From Romanomermis culicivorax (Eukaryota > Nematoda > Enoplea > Mermithida > Mermithidae), in NCBI GenBank assembly GCA_963922205.1, contig CAWUHX010000134.1, forward strand, positions 310,001 through 374,000: 64,000 nucleotides of DNA, read 5' to 3'. The notes beneath the pieces were generated by a model, which worked only from the letters and a program-made list of their open reading frames with translations, searched no databases and had not been told where the DNA came from. Of this stretch, positions 1 to 12,871 are shown in pieces. The position numbers and the translations under genes were made by a program. Position 1 is the stretch's first letter. The number at the start of each line of letters is the position of its first letter.

Positions 1-1772
1 TCGATTACTAGAAAAATTTCTTGTAAGCTTGAAAATAACCTGCGCAAATACTCGTGCGCTGGACGGCAACAATAATACCATATTTGAACGATTATTATTG
101 GTACGACAATGAAAAATAAGCGCTATCACGACAGTTTCTAAGATGCTCTAATTTTCCTACGGTTTGTAGTTCGAAAACTTTTGAAGATGGTTTCGGCATG
201 GGAAAAGCTCGTTCATGTCTGAGAGTCATATCTATTTGAACTTCTATACTTTACGTAGAGATATTCGTAGGTACAGTTAGAAAAGTATTCAGGTCATTCC
301 TGCAAGGTGTCAGCGATGTCCAAAGATACCCCTTAACTCCAAATAACTTCAGACTATAGACCACAACACAATTAATTTTTTTATACAAATGTATCGACTT
401 TGTTAAAATTTTTGGAAAACCTCCGCTCACGATCTTCGTTCCTTTTCAAGTGCGTAATTGTGTACTAAGTGTGCAGCTAAAAATGTGCCGTCTTAAACTT
501 GAACTACCTATCGACTGGGTTTGATTTTTCAACATAAGATGATCACGAGCTCTATAGTCTGTTTTTCATAAAATGCTTCCAAATTGAAAAGTGACACAAA
601 TCAGTACTGTCGTTAAAATCGTTTACATAAAGTATTTTTTGTAAAATTTTTCACTCGAAAAATTGCTAAAGGTTAGGTCAGTATGCTTGCAAATTTCCAG
701 TGCTACATAATATTTTGTTTGTCAGAAAATCGCAAAAATCTGAAATACTACTTGCTTTCCATTTTTATTATTTGGAAGCATTTTAAGAAAAACAGACTAT
801 AGATTGGAAAACAAATATTTATAGTGTTCTCCGACATATCGAGATCACGATTATCTCGAGTTTGAGATTATTTCGAGCGAGAGATCATTTCCTTGTCATT
901 ATCTCGACGTTAAAAATCCGTTATGTCAGGGTTCGCGATTAAATGCTCGAGACAATCGCCTGCTCGAAATGCATGAGCATTGACGTCTTCTCCTTTCCAA
1001 CCATTCTTTCATTTCAGATGAAAAGTTAACCTATCAAAATATTCATGCGTTGCTTCTAAACTCACCCAAGCCCTTTTTTAGCCAAGGGCACGTACGGCCG
1101 CCCAACTGTTCATTTTGGTCAGACGAATCGCCGCGTAATGATGGCGTCGTTTGACAATGAACTGATGAGTTTCGGATGAATAACACCAACAAAATGAAAC
1201 TTTTCACAAACATAGTCTCTGCTCATTATACGAATGAGTTGGAAAACTTGAATCATCAGTAAAATAGTCCGACTTATTTTTTTTAGTTAAAAATAGAACC
1301 TTGTGGATCAAAATTTGACGATAGGCATAAAGATCTATGTTTGTTACGGGGATGCAGTGAACGTAATGGTGCGCATCAGCACACCTATCCTGTATTGCAC
1401 CGAGTAAAAGTTTTTTCGTAAATGTAAAAGCAGCAATTGACGTACAGAATTGGTTTTGTTGTACCATTTCCTCAGCTGTCTGTCTAACAAATCACGTTAG
1501 GAAAATTCATTCAATAGTTTTCAGGCTACTATCAGTTGTCTCAAACAAGACAAAGCTAATTTTTGTCCTCTTATTTTTCAAATTTATTTTCACTATAAAA
1601 ATTCCATATAATTTTCATTTATAAAAAGTCGACTAAATAAAGTTAACCTCCGTAATGAGGTAAAAAATTTGTTACTATTTTACAGGTGATTGACATTGAC
1701 AATACTGCTATAGCTAAAAAGTCGGTGCTATTTAACAAAATCTAGGACATGTTCTCATACATTTGCAACACT
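1..1772. other. Gene-free stretch downstream of the ZP gene
   Basis: No open frame here shows recognisable protein similarity or convincing splice sites. It holds one full-length copy of the abundant TA-flanked inverted-repeat element (separate entry) and, around 840-960, several TCGAGAT-like words in both orientations that I cannot assign. The last part is probably the 3' flank and UTR of the ZP gene, which is read leftwards and stops at 1773. Confidence 0.5.
553..801. mobile_element. TA-flanked MITE, full copy 1 (TAGTCTG family)
   Basis: Both ends carry the same inverted repeat: TAGTCTGTTTTTCATAAAAT on the left and its complement, ending CAGACTA, on the right. It is bounded by TA on both sides, the target-site duplication of Tc1/mariner-type elements. 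The inside is AT-rich and non-coding. Related full or near-full copies lie at 7022-7217, 37566-37812, 43454-43703 and 53233-53480, with further fragments, so this is a family. Assignment to Tc1/mariner is inferred from the TA duplication only. Confidence 0.85.
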
Positions 1773-4700
1773 TTATTTTATTAGATCCGAATGTGAATAT
1801 CGAGAAATATAAATAAACGATGTAGCAATGCACGACATAGTTAGTACAAATGTACACAACGAAATGAAAATTCCGAAACTGAACAGGGACAAGCAGTACT
1901 GTGAAACGTCAGTCGCGCTTGCGGCATTTTTATGATCTTTGTCGATCGTAGCGTAAGAGCCTTCACTGTTCAATAACTCGATTTCTGAAAATTGAAACTT
2001 AATACATGACGACTACGTAATTTTAGAGTCAAAAAGATTGAACGTCCTAAATCCAGTTTGGAAAAAATTCGTCGACTAGTTTGGCTGAAATACAAATTGT
2101 TTATTCGTCGAAAATATCAGAATACAGTTCCGAAAAAAACAAAATCTGAGGCACCACCGATTTCCTGACGAGAAATGTCCGTTAGTAGACGTCTAACGTG
2201 AGTGATGTTACACTGACCTTTTGCCCGTAATATACGTTGTACCGAAATGTACGCCAGAAAATGTAAATAACATGATAATGAGCATATGAAATGTGACAAA
2301 TATTATTTCCACATAACAGTATGCCAATTACAAGCAGATGATTAAGAGAAAGCCTCATAATATAATTATCATGCTGCAGATTATGCTAAACATTAAAAAA
2401 CTTATTTAATTCTTTCCAGGTCATCAAAACAATCAGTTGTCGTTTCAGACGTCAATGACGTATATTCACCAAAAATGCATTATTTGATTCACCTTTAGCA
2501 TCTATAGTTTGATCGTCCAATTCTAGAACGTTGATTTTACCGGCGTGCAAGCTCCAACCAAAATCGTATTTATTAGTCGAAATCCATCCCGGAGGTGATA
2601 AAATTTGTTTATTGGCATCATCAATGACCGAGTAATTGTTCAAAATTTCGGTGCTCCTTTTCTTTCGCGTTTCGCAACGTGGTGGCTTGAAAAAAGCAAA
2701 GCGAAAAACGAGAGTAGAGACTCAAGATTTAGATGACAAGCAGCGACTTATCGTTTTCAGTGGTACAGTAGCATTATTGAAAATTTAGTTTGATTCATAG
2801 GTACAAAACATTGAACTGTAGAACTACTGAGCTAGTAGAAATTTTGCATTACTGAAGTCTTTTGAGCTACGCCAGATTTTTGGAGTGCCATAAAGAATGT
2901 TTTGAACATGTAGTTTGCAGTGCAGTTTGTGTGAATAGGCTAAACAATGGATGCCTTGCCCATAACATGACGAAACAGTATCAATATGTAACACAAGGAT
3001 TAGCGGCATTAGATAAAATTTGTTAATAAGAGTCTAATATAAAAATAGATTAAATTGGACAGTATTTGAATTTTAAAAAAACTTGTTTGCTTCAAAAACT
3101 AACAGGAGAAACCTCGCATCCAACCAATGTCACACTTTGGTTTTATTCAATGACTTATCTAATTGCAGCCGCCTTATTTCGTTACCGATAAAAGTAAGGG
3201 TCAGACCATGCTAAAATATTTTCAATATTCTTGAAAATTTCACGTTATTCATAAATTTCACGTTATGGCTGCGGTCATGACGACGCAATGTGAAGTTAGT
3301 TCTTCGGGTTTTCGTATATTTCACAATTATTGCTGTTTTTTGAGATAATCTTTAGGGAAAGTGCAACTGGTTTCAGGGATGTCCGCACAGAATAGTTCAA
3401 TAATTTTTACTGTTGATTAGCTTTATAGTTGTTTTCAGAGGTTATATAACTATGGGAAATGACTTTTTGATCTCCAGTAAGTCTGCGAGAATCATACTGC
3501 CCGCTGCCAAGAAAGACTATACCTTTTCTGATGACATATACATCACACAAAATCCAAATGTAGAATCACCAAACTCTTCAGTAAATCATACATATGAAAT
3601 ACTACTACCATAATACTCTGAACTATTCGGAGATCACACTTGTTTTAACACTCTCAGGTTCACACTGTACAAATAGGCTGGAGAATTCTACTTACTGTAA
3701 CATAATCGCAACCGTTATCGAATTTTGTACACAATTTAATGCCGCATTGGAAATCGAGAGTGCTTTGGTCGGCGAATTTGAAAACGGTAGTTTCGACAGT
3801 CGCTTTTAGCTTCGATTCGTCGTAAGTAATCTCGTTTAGAATAGACTTATCTGTGGAACATCTTAACAGAAAGCAATGTAAAATACCCATCGAGTTACAA
3901 TAAAAATGCTGCTATACTCTAAGCTAACATACTTCATGTGTTTCTTGATATAAACTCGAAAGGTAATACACGGTGTGAATCTGCTCCTCAGCTTGAAAAT
4001 CACTAGATTTTTGATCACTTGCACAGTTCCTTTCTATATATGCAAATTATATCAAGAAAGAGATCACATAGTCCATCGATGAGTTAATGTGGTTTTATGA
4101 GTTGAAGGTTGGTCTTAGTTCAATGTTCGATCACAGTCGATAGAAATGATGATCTTTCATAAAGGATTATCCGAAAAAAGCTAGTTTGCTTCATTCTACT
4201 CTTGATAATGATAACCTGCTCTGATCGAGCTTGGCCTAGTACTGATGTACTCTACAAATTTGTAATATGCGTTATTTTTAATTACAACAGACAAGAAAAA
4301 AGAAAGGTGCCCGAAATATCTACAGAGACATATATTTGAATTCTCGACGGCAGCTAAGCTGACTTGTTGAAGATTCTGTAACATGCAAGTCCGTCGCAAT
4401 AAGGCGCTGTTCCGGAACTTTTTCTGCACCAATCTCATGATGCTTAAATTTTAGTCATTCTGCTATTATCACTTTTTATCGAATGATGAAAAAACCTTGA
4501 AAAGTGACTAAAATATTTTTTTTCAAATAATTGCAATTCTTTCATTACCCAGCATCGTCCACAATTTCTATATCGTCTCCTTTACCATTATTTACCGTAC
4601 ACTTTTTTACCAAAATGCCGAAAACGCCTAAAAAAATTTCAAAAGTTTTTCAACTTTTTGGTCACGTGCTCAGAATACCATTACTTGGCGCCTGACTCTC

Positions 4701-6416
4701 ACATATCCACATGTGATGCACTTTATCGCCAACTTTGGCGAATTTAACTTCCTGTCCGTCGACGCCGTCCCGTCTTATGGAATATGTACATGTAGGCATG
4801 GGCATTTTGTTCATCAAAGTATCCAGTGATTCATCGGCAATATTGAAACTTGAAAAAGAAGAGTCCGTAGAAAAATGGATAGCATAAATTTTCATAAATT
4901 CTTGATTAGTACGAGTTCAACTGAATCTAGAAAGCCTGTGTTTAAAAACTTCGCGTATGCATGCACATCTACGGCCTGGTATCAATGTTTCTCCAAGTCC
5001 ACGGATAACGAACGTGGCGTCCTTTTTTGTGAAAATTTGATAGAAATCATCACAGCTAAGGCGTCACCAAGGAGTCCCCTTAAGACTTGAAATATCAAAA
5101 TTAGGAGGCATGCAAGAGCATCAGGGCTCTATTCTTGTCTTGTATTCTAAGCTTGTCCGGCTATTTTTTCGCAGGGAAACTTTTCACTTCGATGCTCACT
5201 ACGTCGACTAACCAGCAAACACTAATCAGAATTATGCACTTCCTACTGTAGCTGAAATGATTTCCACACAATGCAAATTAAAGTATAGTGATTTTTAAAC
5301 CATTAAATTTTTAGGTGCAATTCTTCATTTTACGATTAATAGGAAAATTCGTTTTAGCTACATTAAAAATGCTTGCTAACACAAGTTCGTAATTTTTCAG
5401 TTTACCAACCACTGCCACTGAATGGCCTTAAAATTCTGTGGAACTCTGATGCTTACTTTTCTATTAGTAAAAGTGGATTGCATACATTTTCTGCGTGAGA
5501 AAAGGTTGGGTTTGATTATCAGAATATTATTCTCCAAAGAACTATACAAAAATATTATTTGAAACAGCATGCATAATTTCTAGAAAGTTCAATCTTTAAA
5601 ATATAGCACATGTGTGTAAATCAGCTTACTCGACATCCAGCACCGACGTAACTGTTTGATCGGATTCTTGATAAAAACACGTGATTTGATAGGCTCTGTC
5701 AGCTGCTGTCATGAACAAATGATGGAAGCTGACCACTGCATTAAAGCTCAACGATATTCTGCTCGGGTTCAGCTTTAAAGCAAATTTGCATACAAAAATT
5801 TGATATTTGAAATCCAGATTATTTTACCAAACGCTCCCGTTTCATATTGCACGAGCCGATTTTCACGTTCAAATCTATGGCGTGAGAATCAATTGTTCTA
5901 GACTTTCTAATCAAATATTTCTTTTTTTCCTCGAAAGGATCACGGCCGATGGACTAAAGATAGATAAGTGAAGATTATGCAGGATGGTGGAAAACCTGTT
6001 GCTTCAGAATAATAATTACGTCTAGCGAAAGTTTCAACTTTAAGGTATTATTCAGTGAAAAATTTTTTGCAGTTCAGTTTTACAATGATGTCATTTAGAT
6101 ATTTGATCTCCGAAGTAAAAATAAAAGTGCAAGAACACTTTTATTCGCATGATCGTCATATTACGAGTACTACTATGTGAATTTTTCACAAGTATGCCAA
6201 TGAAACAACTTACAGGGCACGGCGGGCAGTAGCAAGAATCTACAGTTGCGGATGATGACTCGGTTACTGTGATTTGTTGATCTAGGACAGATGAACTATT
6301 CGTCGAGCAGTTCATCTCGTTGAATTGACCTTTCACATAAATATTTCCCGTGAAAGCATTTTTCGTCTTGACACCGAATTTGATATTTTCATCGCCACAT
6401 TCGATCTGCGGATTTC
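1773..6416 (-). CDS. Cuticlin-like zona pellucida (ZP) domain membrane protein, N-terminal exon missing
   Basis: ZP proteins of this type polymerise into extracellular matrix and form nematode cuticle (cuticlins). Eight exons read on the minus strand: 6214-6416, 5828-5902, 5630-5772, 4685-4848, 4550-4627 (its lower edge may be one base off), 3696-3861, 2493-2685 and 1773-1984. The order of motifs fits the family: QIECGDENI and FTGNIYVKG of ZP-N, IGSCNMKRER, then VVSFHHLFMTAADRAYQITC, then MPMPTCTYSIRRDGVDGQEV and KVGDKVHHMW, then the ZP-C segment CSTDKSILNE with VFKFADQSTLDFQC. A furin-type site RKRR follows (in CETRKRRSTE), then a membrane span around YCLSLFSFGIFISLCTFVL and a short tail ending DLIK. 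The first exon read begins in phase 1, so a signal-peptide exon must lie to the right; I could not find it. An odd CYCPPCP cluster sits between ZP-N segments. The 5828-5902 acceptor is the weakest junction. An AATAAA overlaps the stop codon. Confidence 0.88.
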
Positions 6417-6736
6417 CTAAGAAAATATTTTTTCGTCAATTTCACAGCATTTGATTTTCTTCATTTGCTGCAGTATATCAATTATGTGGTTTGGGGTGAT
6501 TTCATTCGAAAATTTATTGACTTCGCTCAGAAATATGCTTCCCGATGATAGCAGACATGTTACGCTAAAAAGTTTGGCATCTTTTGAAGGTTTTTTCGAG
6601 ATTTATTCTTCTCTTGAAAATTTAGAGTATTTAGCAGCTTCAAATTTGTGTTATGTTCTGAGCGTCTGAGAAAAACATTGAAGAAAAGAAACGGTATCGT
6701 TTTATTTTCTGTGTACTACGCATCTGTGAACAATTG

Positions 6737-6852
6737 AAGCCCAATTCAGAAATGCAGTCGCCGATTGTCGCCGATGGAATCCTAGGAATCGGCGACAGTC
6801 ACCGATTGTCGGCGACAAAAATCCTAGGATTTTTCACTTCCAAATAGGCTTT
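6737..6852. mobile_element. Small MITE, CCCAATTCAGAAGTG family, copy 1
   Basis: The ends are imperfect inverted repeats (AAGCCCAATTCAGAAATG on the left, the complement of AAAGCCTATTTGGAAGTG on the right). The inside is made of short palindromic words, CGCCGATTGTCGCCGA and ATCCTAGGAAT/ATCCTAGGAT. The same ends and inside recur at 48291-48371 and 48382-48469. No coding capacity. Superfamily not assigned, because I cannot make out a reliable target-site duplication. Confidence 0.75.
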
Positions 6853-7021
6853 GAGTTTGTATCTTTTCGAAAAAGTTCTTGTGCCATACCTTGGTTCGAG
6901 TGGATCATGTCTTGTTACAATCAAAACGTTTAAACTATCAGGATGAGTTTCGATGTTGGAGCATTTACATCACCAAAGCGTTGATGATCAATGAGGTAAG
7001 TAGATTGAGTTTACTATTATC

Positions 7022-7217
7022 TATAGCCAGTTTTTATAAATTTCATGTAAATTGAAAATTGCAAAAGTTACCACTTCACAATGAATGTTTTAATGAAAAC
7101 TGTTGAAGGTCAGCTGGTCCATCCTGTGTAACGCATATTATTTGCACAAAATCATGAAACCATAATATGGTACTTGTTTTCCAATATTTTGGAGCATCTC
7201 ATGAAAAACAGACTATA
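7022..7217. mobile_element. Diverged copy of the TAGTCTG MITE
   Basis: The left end TATAGCCAGTTTTTATAAAT and the right end ATGAAAAACAGACTATA match the family found at 553-801 with several changes, and the copy is shorter inside. TA flanks are kept on both sides. An old, partly deleted copy. Confidence 0.65.
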
Positions 7218-10200
7218 GTTTAAAAAACTGTTCTACGAGTTCCTAAAACTAACTATTGACATAGAGGAACGAAGAAAATTTTACAATCACGAGCTGACAT
7301 GATATGGAATGAATCGCTGAAGCAAAGCGATCGCTATAGTCTAACACAATAAATCTTTTTTGATGGAAAATTAGTAATTGTAATTGTAATCGTAACTCTA
7401 AAAGCAAGCGTTTTTGATCCATGTCGTACACGTTGGTGGCAAGTGTCCGGACATTTATTGTATAGCAAGTATTATTTCATATTCTGCTACACAACGGGTC
7501 GTATGGAAAATTAAATTACGAGTTTTCTCAACTAGCCCTTGTCAATTTTTGGAATAAAAAATTTTAAAGCAAAAGCTTTATGTAAACGATTGTGAAGACT
7601 ATACTTATTGTTGTCATTTTTTAATTTGTAGAAAAACGGAGCGTTGTCATCTTAAAAGTTGTGACCTATCTTGTTATTCAATAAAATATTGTATCAGTTC
7701 AGAAGAAGATGCTAAATTTAATCTTTAGTTCTGTGGTTTCGGATCACTAATGATAACTATGTAAATAAAAAAATGACCCCATGAAAAACGAGAAAAGTCA
7801 ATAATTTTCTCATCAAAGCATGGCACGTTTCCTCATGAACTCCATAAACTTCTAATCTGAATTCGTGACCTTCTGCCTTTATGGGAATAGTCATTGTTAT
7901 CCCACAAAAGAGGCAAACATTTTTTGAGTTAGTTTGTCAAAATTATTACTGTGAGATGTGATCTGTTTATCTGAAAATTATACACTTGAACTTGTTTCAT
8001 TGAACTAGTTCTATTGTACTACTTTTCAATAATTACGCTTTTCTTGTTTTTACGTTTCTTTATTTTTTATGCTCGCTATATCTTTTAAGATACTTAAAAG
8101 TAGCAAGTTGAATAATGGTATTCGCTTATTCGGTTACTAAATTTTGTAGATAAAGAGCACGCGAGAAAAAAAGATTGCGGACAAATTCATGTGCAAATGA
8201 TTGTTTTGTTCCAGAAAAACATCGAACAATGATTTATCCCAATTTTTGTGTTCTGGGCTGTCGGATAACTAAGAAAAATTACAGTAAGACCGTGGCAAAA
8301 AATGACAACAACAAGAACTGAAAAAAGATGTTTACTTACCAATCACTTCGTTGTCAATTATGGCCGGCAAAGAGGAACAACGACCCGTATAGTGCGAGGC
8401 CTGTCAGAAAAAAGGAAGGTGGAAAATCACCAAAATTTTCATTTTTTATGTTGTTTTCATTAGTCGATCACAAACATCTTTTCAGAGGCAATTTCACGCC
8501 AAGCCGCAATGTTTATAGTAATTTTTTGCAGGTGTGACCCAAATTTCAGTTTGATAGCAGGTTTCTTAATTTCATCATTTAAAATACTCTTACTTGGATC
8601 AAAATAAATAGAATCGAAGAGAAAGGATTTCTACAAAATACTGTCATGTTATATTTGCGAAAAAAGGACATCTTCTTCGACTGTATCAAAGTTCATCATT
8701 ATAGGTATTGTACTTAATTTTCAAGGTCGAAAGTATATGTGTGTGTGGTGGCCCCAGTGACACTCAATGCGCCGATAATTAGGGTAGTTACAAAAATCTG
8801 CAATTAAATGTCTCCATTCAAAGATTTATACTCTTGCAGTGCAAAAATGGCCTAATTCGTCCGACTTGGCTTGGAAACGTGAGATTTTCTGCAAAAATTA
8901 TGCTAATACCTACCTTACCCATATTTTTACAGCAGTATTAGAATTCTACGCAGAATATTTCTGAGCTTAAAATAAACTTCCCGGTTTAATTTTTAAGAAG
9001 TTAAATTTGCAATGTTTGAACACTTTTCTACAAGTGTTGAACGCAGTGCATTTTTGTGCATCTCGAAGAGTTCTTTGTAATCTCCTGGTCAACTGGTAGT
9101 ATGCTACCTATATTTTTTGAGTGTGCAGTGTGCTATGCTTGTAAAATGAAAAAACTAGTACTGTTTGGAAATTGTTTAGATTTAGTTTCTGCTTTAGAAT
9201 TTTTTTACACATGAAGTTTTTATTCAGTGCGACCTTTGATTTAGCAGAAAATGGCAAACTGTACAGTAGTTTTTGTTTTCCAACCTTATCATTTAAGGAG
9301 AGTCTAGTCAACAGTCATTGAGTTCGACAAGTTCACATTCTACTGTCAAATTGGCCCTAAGTATTGTTATGGATATGAATCGCCTGCAAAAGAATCTGAT
9401 TTTATATTCGAATTTTGCTGCAGCATCATGTATAAACTGGCTGACTATTGTAGAAAACTGGCGGACAGCAAAACTACGGCAGCACATAAAATCGACACAA
9501 ATTTTCTTGAATTTCAGAAAAAGTCTCGATGTTTGCAAATTTTCCAAAGCCTCCGCATTTGACTGTTCTTGAGATTAGATTCGATTCGAAGTTTTCATTG
9601 TTTCATGCTTCTGCTAACTTTCTAGGCTGGCAATAGGAAGACGTGTCTGCGGTATATAACTCAAAAGTGAATTATAACAGTTGCCAATTTTCGAGTGGCG
9701 AAAATGCATAACATGTAAATTTTTTTATCAGTCAATAAATCAGCTGAAATAGTTATTCTGAGAATCAAAGTTATCATCATTGATTTGATAGATATTAGGT
9801 TCATGACAAAATTTTTAACCATGTGTGCCAAATGTTGACTCCCGTTCTCTTTGAAATAGAGCCAAATTTTTGAAATTTTAAAACAATGGTTTAATGTGTA
9901 TCTATTTTTAGCCTCAATATATCAATTAACGTCAATGTTGTTTTGCTACTTTTAATAATGAAAAAGGCTGAAGTTTGTGTAGGGTAAGAATTTTCATTCA
10001 GAAATTTCAGTTCCTCGTGGTGATGGCACCGAATTTTCTCTCCCATTTTGGCAATCAAACTTTTACGTAACACTCATTGCAACGTTCTGTGTTGGCTCCT
10101 TCTTTCCTACATAGACACGTCACGGGAGACTCCTTGGAGCGCCAAATTACGTACTTTTTCTTATCTCATCAAATAAAAAAACTGAGACCTGCCCCATTCG

Positions 10201-10826
10201 TTACTTCACTTGTCATTTTTTATATACAGTGCCCGATGATCCTAAAAAACGCACTCCCAAAGTGTGACCTGCCTTCCTATGATGAAATTGGGGTAGAGAT
10301 AAGATAGCAGAAGCAACATTATAAATATAAGAAGTGGTTAATTAATTAAACGAGGAACGAAACCACTTCGCTCTGCTACCAGTCATCTAGTTTTGCAACA
10401 CTAGAACGTTCTAAGTTATAAGATATATAGTTACCAGACTATGAAATGTAGGGCGTTTTTTGGCACGCTCATTGTCTAACTGGTCATCCAAGTGGTCATT
10501 TACAGCCAGCCGGTGGTCGAAAAATATTTTTTGCGCGTCCAGTCAGACGTGAAAGTAGTGCCGGTGGCACTGAACCTATTATTTTGGAGCCGCGATTTTT
10601 GATCTCTAGACATTTTGTACTACAATGAGAGGCGCTGCATTTTGACAAATGATGTTGTTTATGAAAAATCCATGTGCGCGGTGGCGCAAAAAGTTGCCTT
10701 CTTCTTTGACGACTAGACGGACGGCGAAATTTCTAGGGCGAAGAAAGGAACAGCGACTGTAGGAGAAATTTCATTTTTGCAGGTTTTCGAGGAGAGATTC
10801 TTTTGACATCAAACTGTTGTGATACA

Positions 10827-12871
10827 ATGCTTCGAAACGTTTATTTATGGCATTTGATCCTTTTGATTATTGTTTGTCAATATATCGATGCGAGTTCAGC
10901 GAGAAGTAATAGAGACAATGTTCATTCGGCCGACAACGTCAAAACGCGAGTCTGCGGTACAAGGTTAATGAATACGTTGAAAAAGTTGTGCAACCACTGT
11001 TACGCTTTCCCATCGTATAATCACCGGAGAAGCAGAAGAGGTGAGACATTTCTCGACCAATGTGCGCACTGTTGATCGGCTGCAGATCACGACCTTAATC
11101 CACATGGTGTAAAATTGATGATTTTTTCGATTTATGATCATGCGACATGTTGCGGAAAAGGCATGAATTTTTTCAAGGCAAAAAATCTGTGTGAGATCAT
11201 CAATTGATTATCCTCGTACACTTTAGCATAAAACTCCAGTGATTATATTTTCCAAAATTTAAATAACTTTAAAAACCTGCTTTTATCAAAAAAATCTATA
11301 AAACCCTGAGGCCGGTTTCATTAAAGAGACTTAAGCTCGTGCTGAGCTGCAGCTCAAGCTGCAGCTAACTCTATATGTTATACCATTGTCGTTAAGCTGC
11401 AGCTCAACTGTAGCTTAACTCATACAGACAAAACATATCGGAAAAGTTAAGCTGCAGCTGAGCTGCACCTTAACGGAAATGTTATAACATAAAGAGTTAA
11501 TGTGTAGCTCAGCTGCAGCTTAACTATCTCGATATGTTTTGTGTGCATGAGTAAAGCTAAAGCTGAGCTGCAGCTTAACGGCAACGGTATAACATATAGA
11601 GTTAAGCTACGTCTCAAGCTGCAGCTCAGCTGGAGCTTAAGTCACTTTGATGAAACCGGGCCCAGGACTTCTCCCAGAAGAAGACTGATCTCTCGAGGCT
11701 TATGACTTCTACTCGGTTGAACATGACCTTAAGGAGGAGAGATTTGTCTTAGGATGTTGAAGGAAAACATCTGACTGCCAGACTGCAAAGGCAAACAACA
11801 TTCAACATGTCCTCGAAAAATTTTGCTAATTCTTCTGATTTGCATGCCAAAACCATTGCTTGCAATAAATGATTAATAATTAATTTAAATTGACCGCAGA
11901 TATTTGAAGAAAATCCAGGAATACTGTATACTATATATAGGATTGCCTGTAAAGCTTAGAAGAAAAATATTGAGCTGAACTCTTTTTAAGGATTGCATCA
12001 CTTGGAGCATGTAAAACTTTGCTACAATTATTAGTTGGTCCGAATGCTATGACTACAGTATGGTCTATCCCACGCTATTCTTATCTTGCGTAATTGCTCA
12101 TACTATATTTTTCTGCATCATCTCATCGGAATTTTTCGACCCATTTAATTGAAAACAATATGTGGGAAGGGGAAAATTGACTATGTATGCTGCAGCAAAT
12201 TCTTACTATGCTCTGATAACCCTTGTATATTAGTGATCACATGACCATGGAAGAAGCTTCAATCACGGTGAAATGTTGCCATATCAGTTTCTCTGGTATT
12301 CGAAGTGTAGCACTACTCTGGATATTGTCATGAACGACTATCCATACTGTGTAGTATCTGCCATTTGCTTTACTTGATGTTGGTGAATTTCTCCTTAGCT
12401 ATATTGATAAGCAGCAAATGATTTTAACCAAGTAAATCTGACTTCAGTGATTTAATGTGTTTTTTTTGGAAAAATTGTATAGGGAAAATCGAACTTGATC
12501 CGTCTAGTATTATAAGTCGTCGAGATTCCACTGATCGTTCGAGTCAAAGCTCGGTTGTATTTCATAAAAATTGAACTCGGAAAGTTAGTAGTTATTCTTT
12601 TTTTAAATATTATTTCTACAATTCAGAAAATAGACAAGAATTTGAGAAAAAATTGAAAGACGAATTATTCGAAAATTTGCGACTTTTACGAACGAAAAGA
12701 AGCGCTCGGCGCGACGAAACGGCCGAAACTTTCGACCGATATTTCGCCCAACATTATGAATCGACCGACTATTTGATGAACGGTAGTATCGATCAGTCCC
12801 GGGGCATAGCGACCCGATGCTGCCTGAATCAATGCGGTTGGAACGAATTGAAAAACTTCTGTTGCAAATGA
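10827..12871 (+). CDS. Insulin-like peptide precursor, nematode eight-cysteine type
   Basis: Secreted insulin-family hormone precursor, expected ligand of a DAF-2-type receptor. Two exons, 10827-11040 and 12627-12871 (GT...AG, phase 1), give 152 residues. The start chosen is the ATG at 10827, directly before a hydrophobic signal peptide (HLILLIIVCQYIDA); upstream in-frame codons add no signal. The B chain holds CGTRLMNTLKKLCNHC and the A chain GIATRCCLNQCGWNELKNFC followed by one more Cys. Cysteine spacing equals that of C. elegans INS-6: the insulin six plus one extra pair (third B-chain Cys, final A-chain Cys), implying four disulfides. Basic sites (RRSRR after the B chain, KRSARR inside) flank a long C-peptide-like region of roughly 70 residues; INS-6 itself lacks such a region. 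No basic pair stands immediately before GIATRC; cleavage after SIDQSR is possible. The intron carries a 350-bp foldback element. Confidence 0.9.
11311..11661. mobile_element. Foldback element with AGCTGCAGCT modules, copy 1 (insulin-like gene intron)
   Basis: The ends are inverted repeats (GCCGGTTTCATTAAAGAGAC on the left, the complement of CCGGTTTCATCAAAGTGAC on the right). Inside, the motif TTAAGCTGCAGCTCAGCTG and its variants recur about every 60 bases, separated by two alternating spacers (TATATGTTATA and AAAACATATCG words). The right half is approximately the reverse complement of the left, so the whole could fold into one long branched hairpin. A second copy lies at 26171-26488. No coding sequence and no certain target-site duplication. 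Confidence 0.8.

Larger units (their letters stand above)
6417..10826. other. Non-coding stretch with MITE copies; should hold the missing 5' exon of the ZP gene
   Basis: Apart from two short transposon copies (6737-6852 and 7022-7217, listed separately) I see no supported gene. The open frames here are short, lack splice context and resemble no family. The signal-peptide exon of the minus-strand ZP gene is expected somewhere in this interval or inside its left part. The last several hundred bases before 10827 are the upstream flank of the insulin-like gene; no clear TATA box or operator was recognised. Confidence 0.4.

Noticed and set aside
840-960. Cluster of TCGAGAT words near the left edge
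   Set aside because: Interesting locally, but too short and irregular to call a repeat family or binding-site cluster.
9308-9572. Overlapping 79- and 84-residue frames on both strands
   Set aside because: No similarity, no splice context, and neither begins a convincing signal peptide for the ZP gene.
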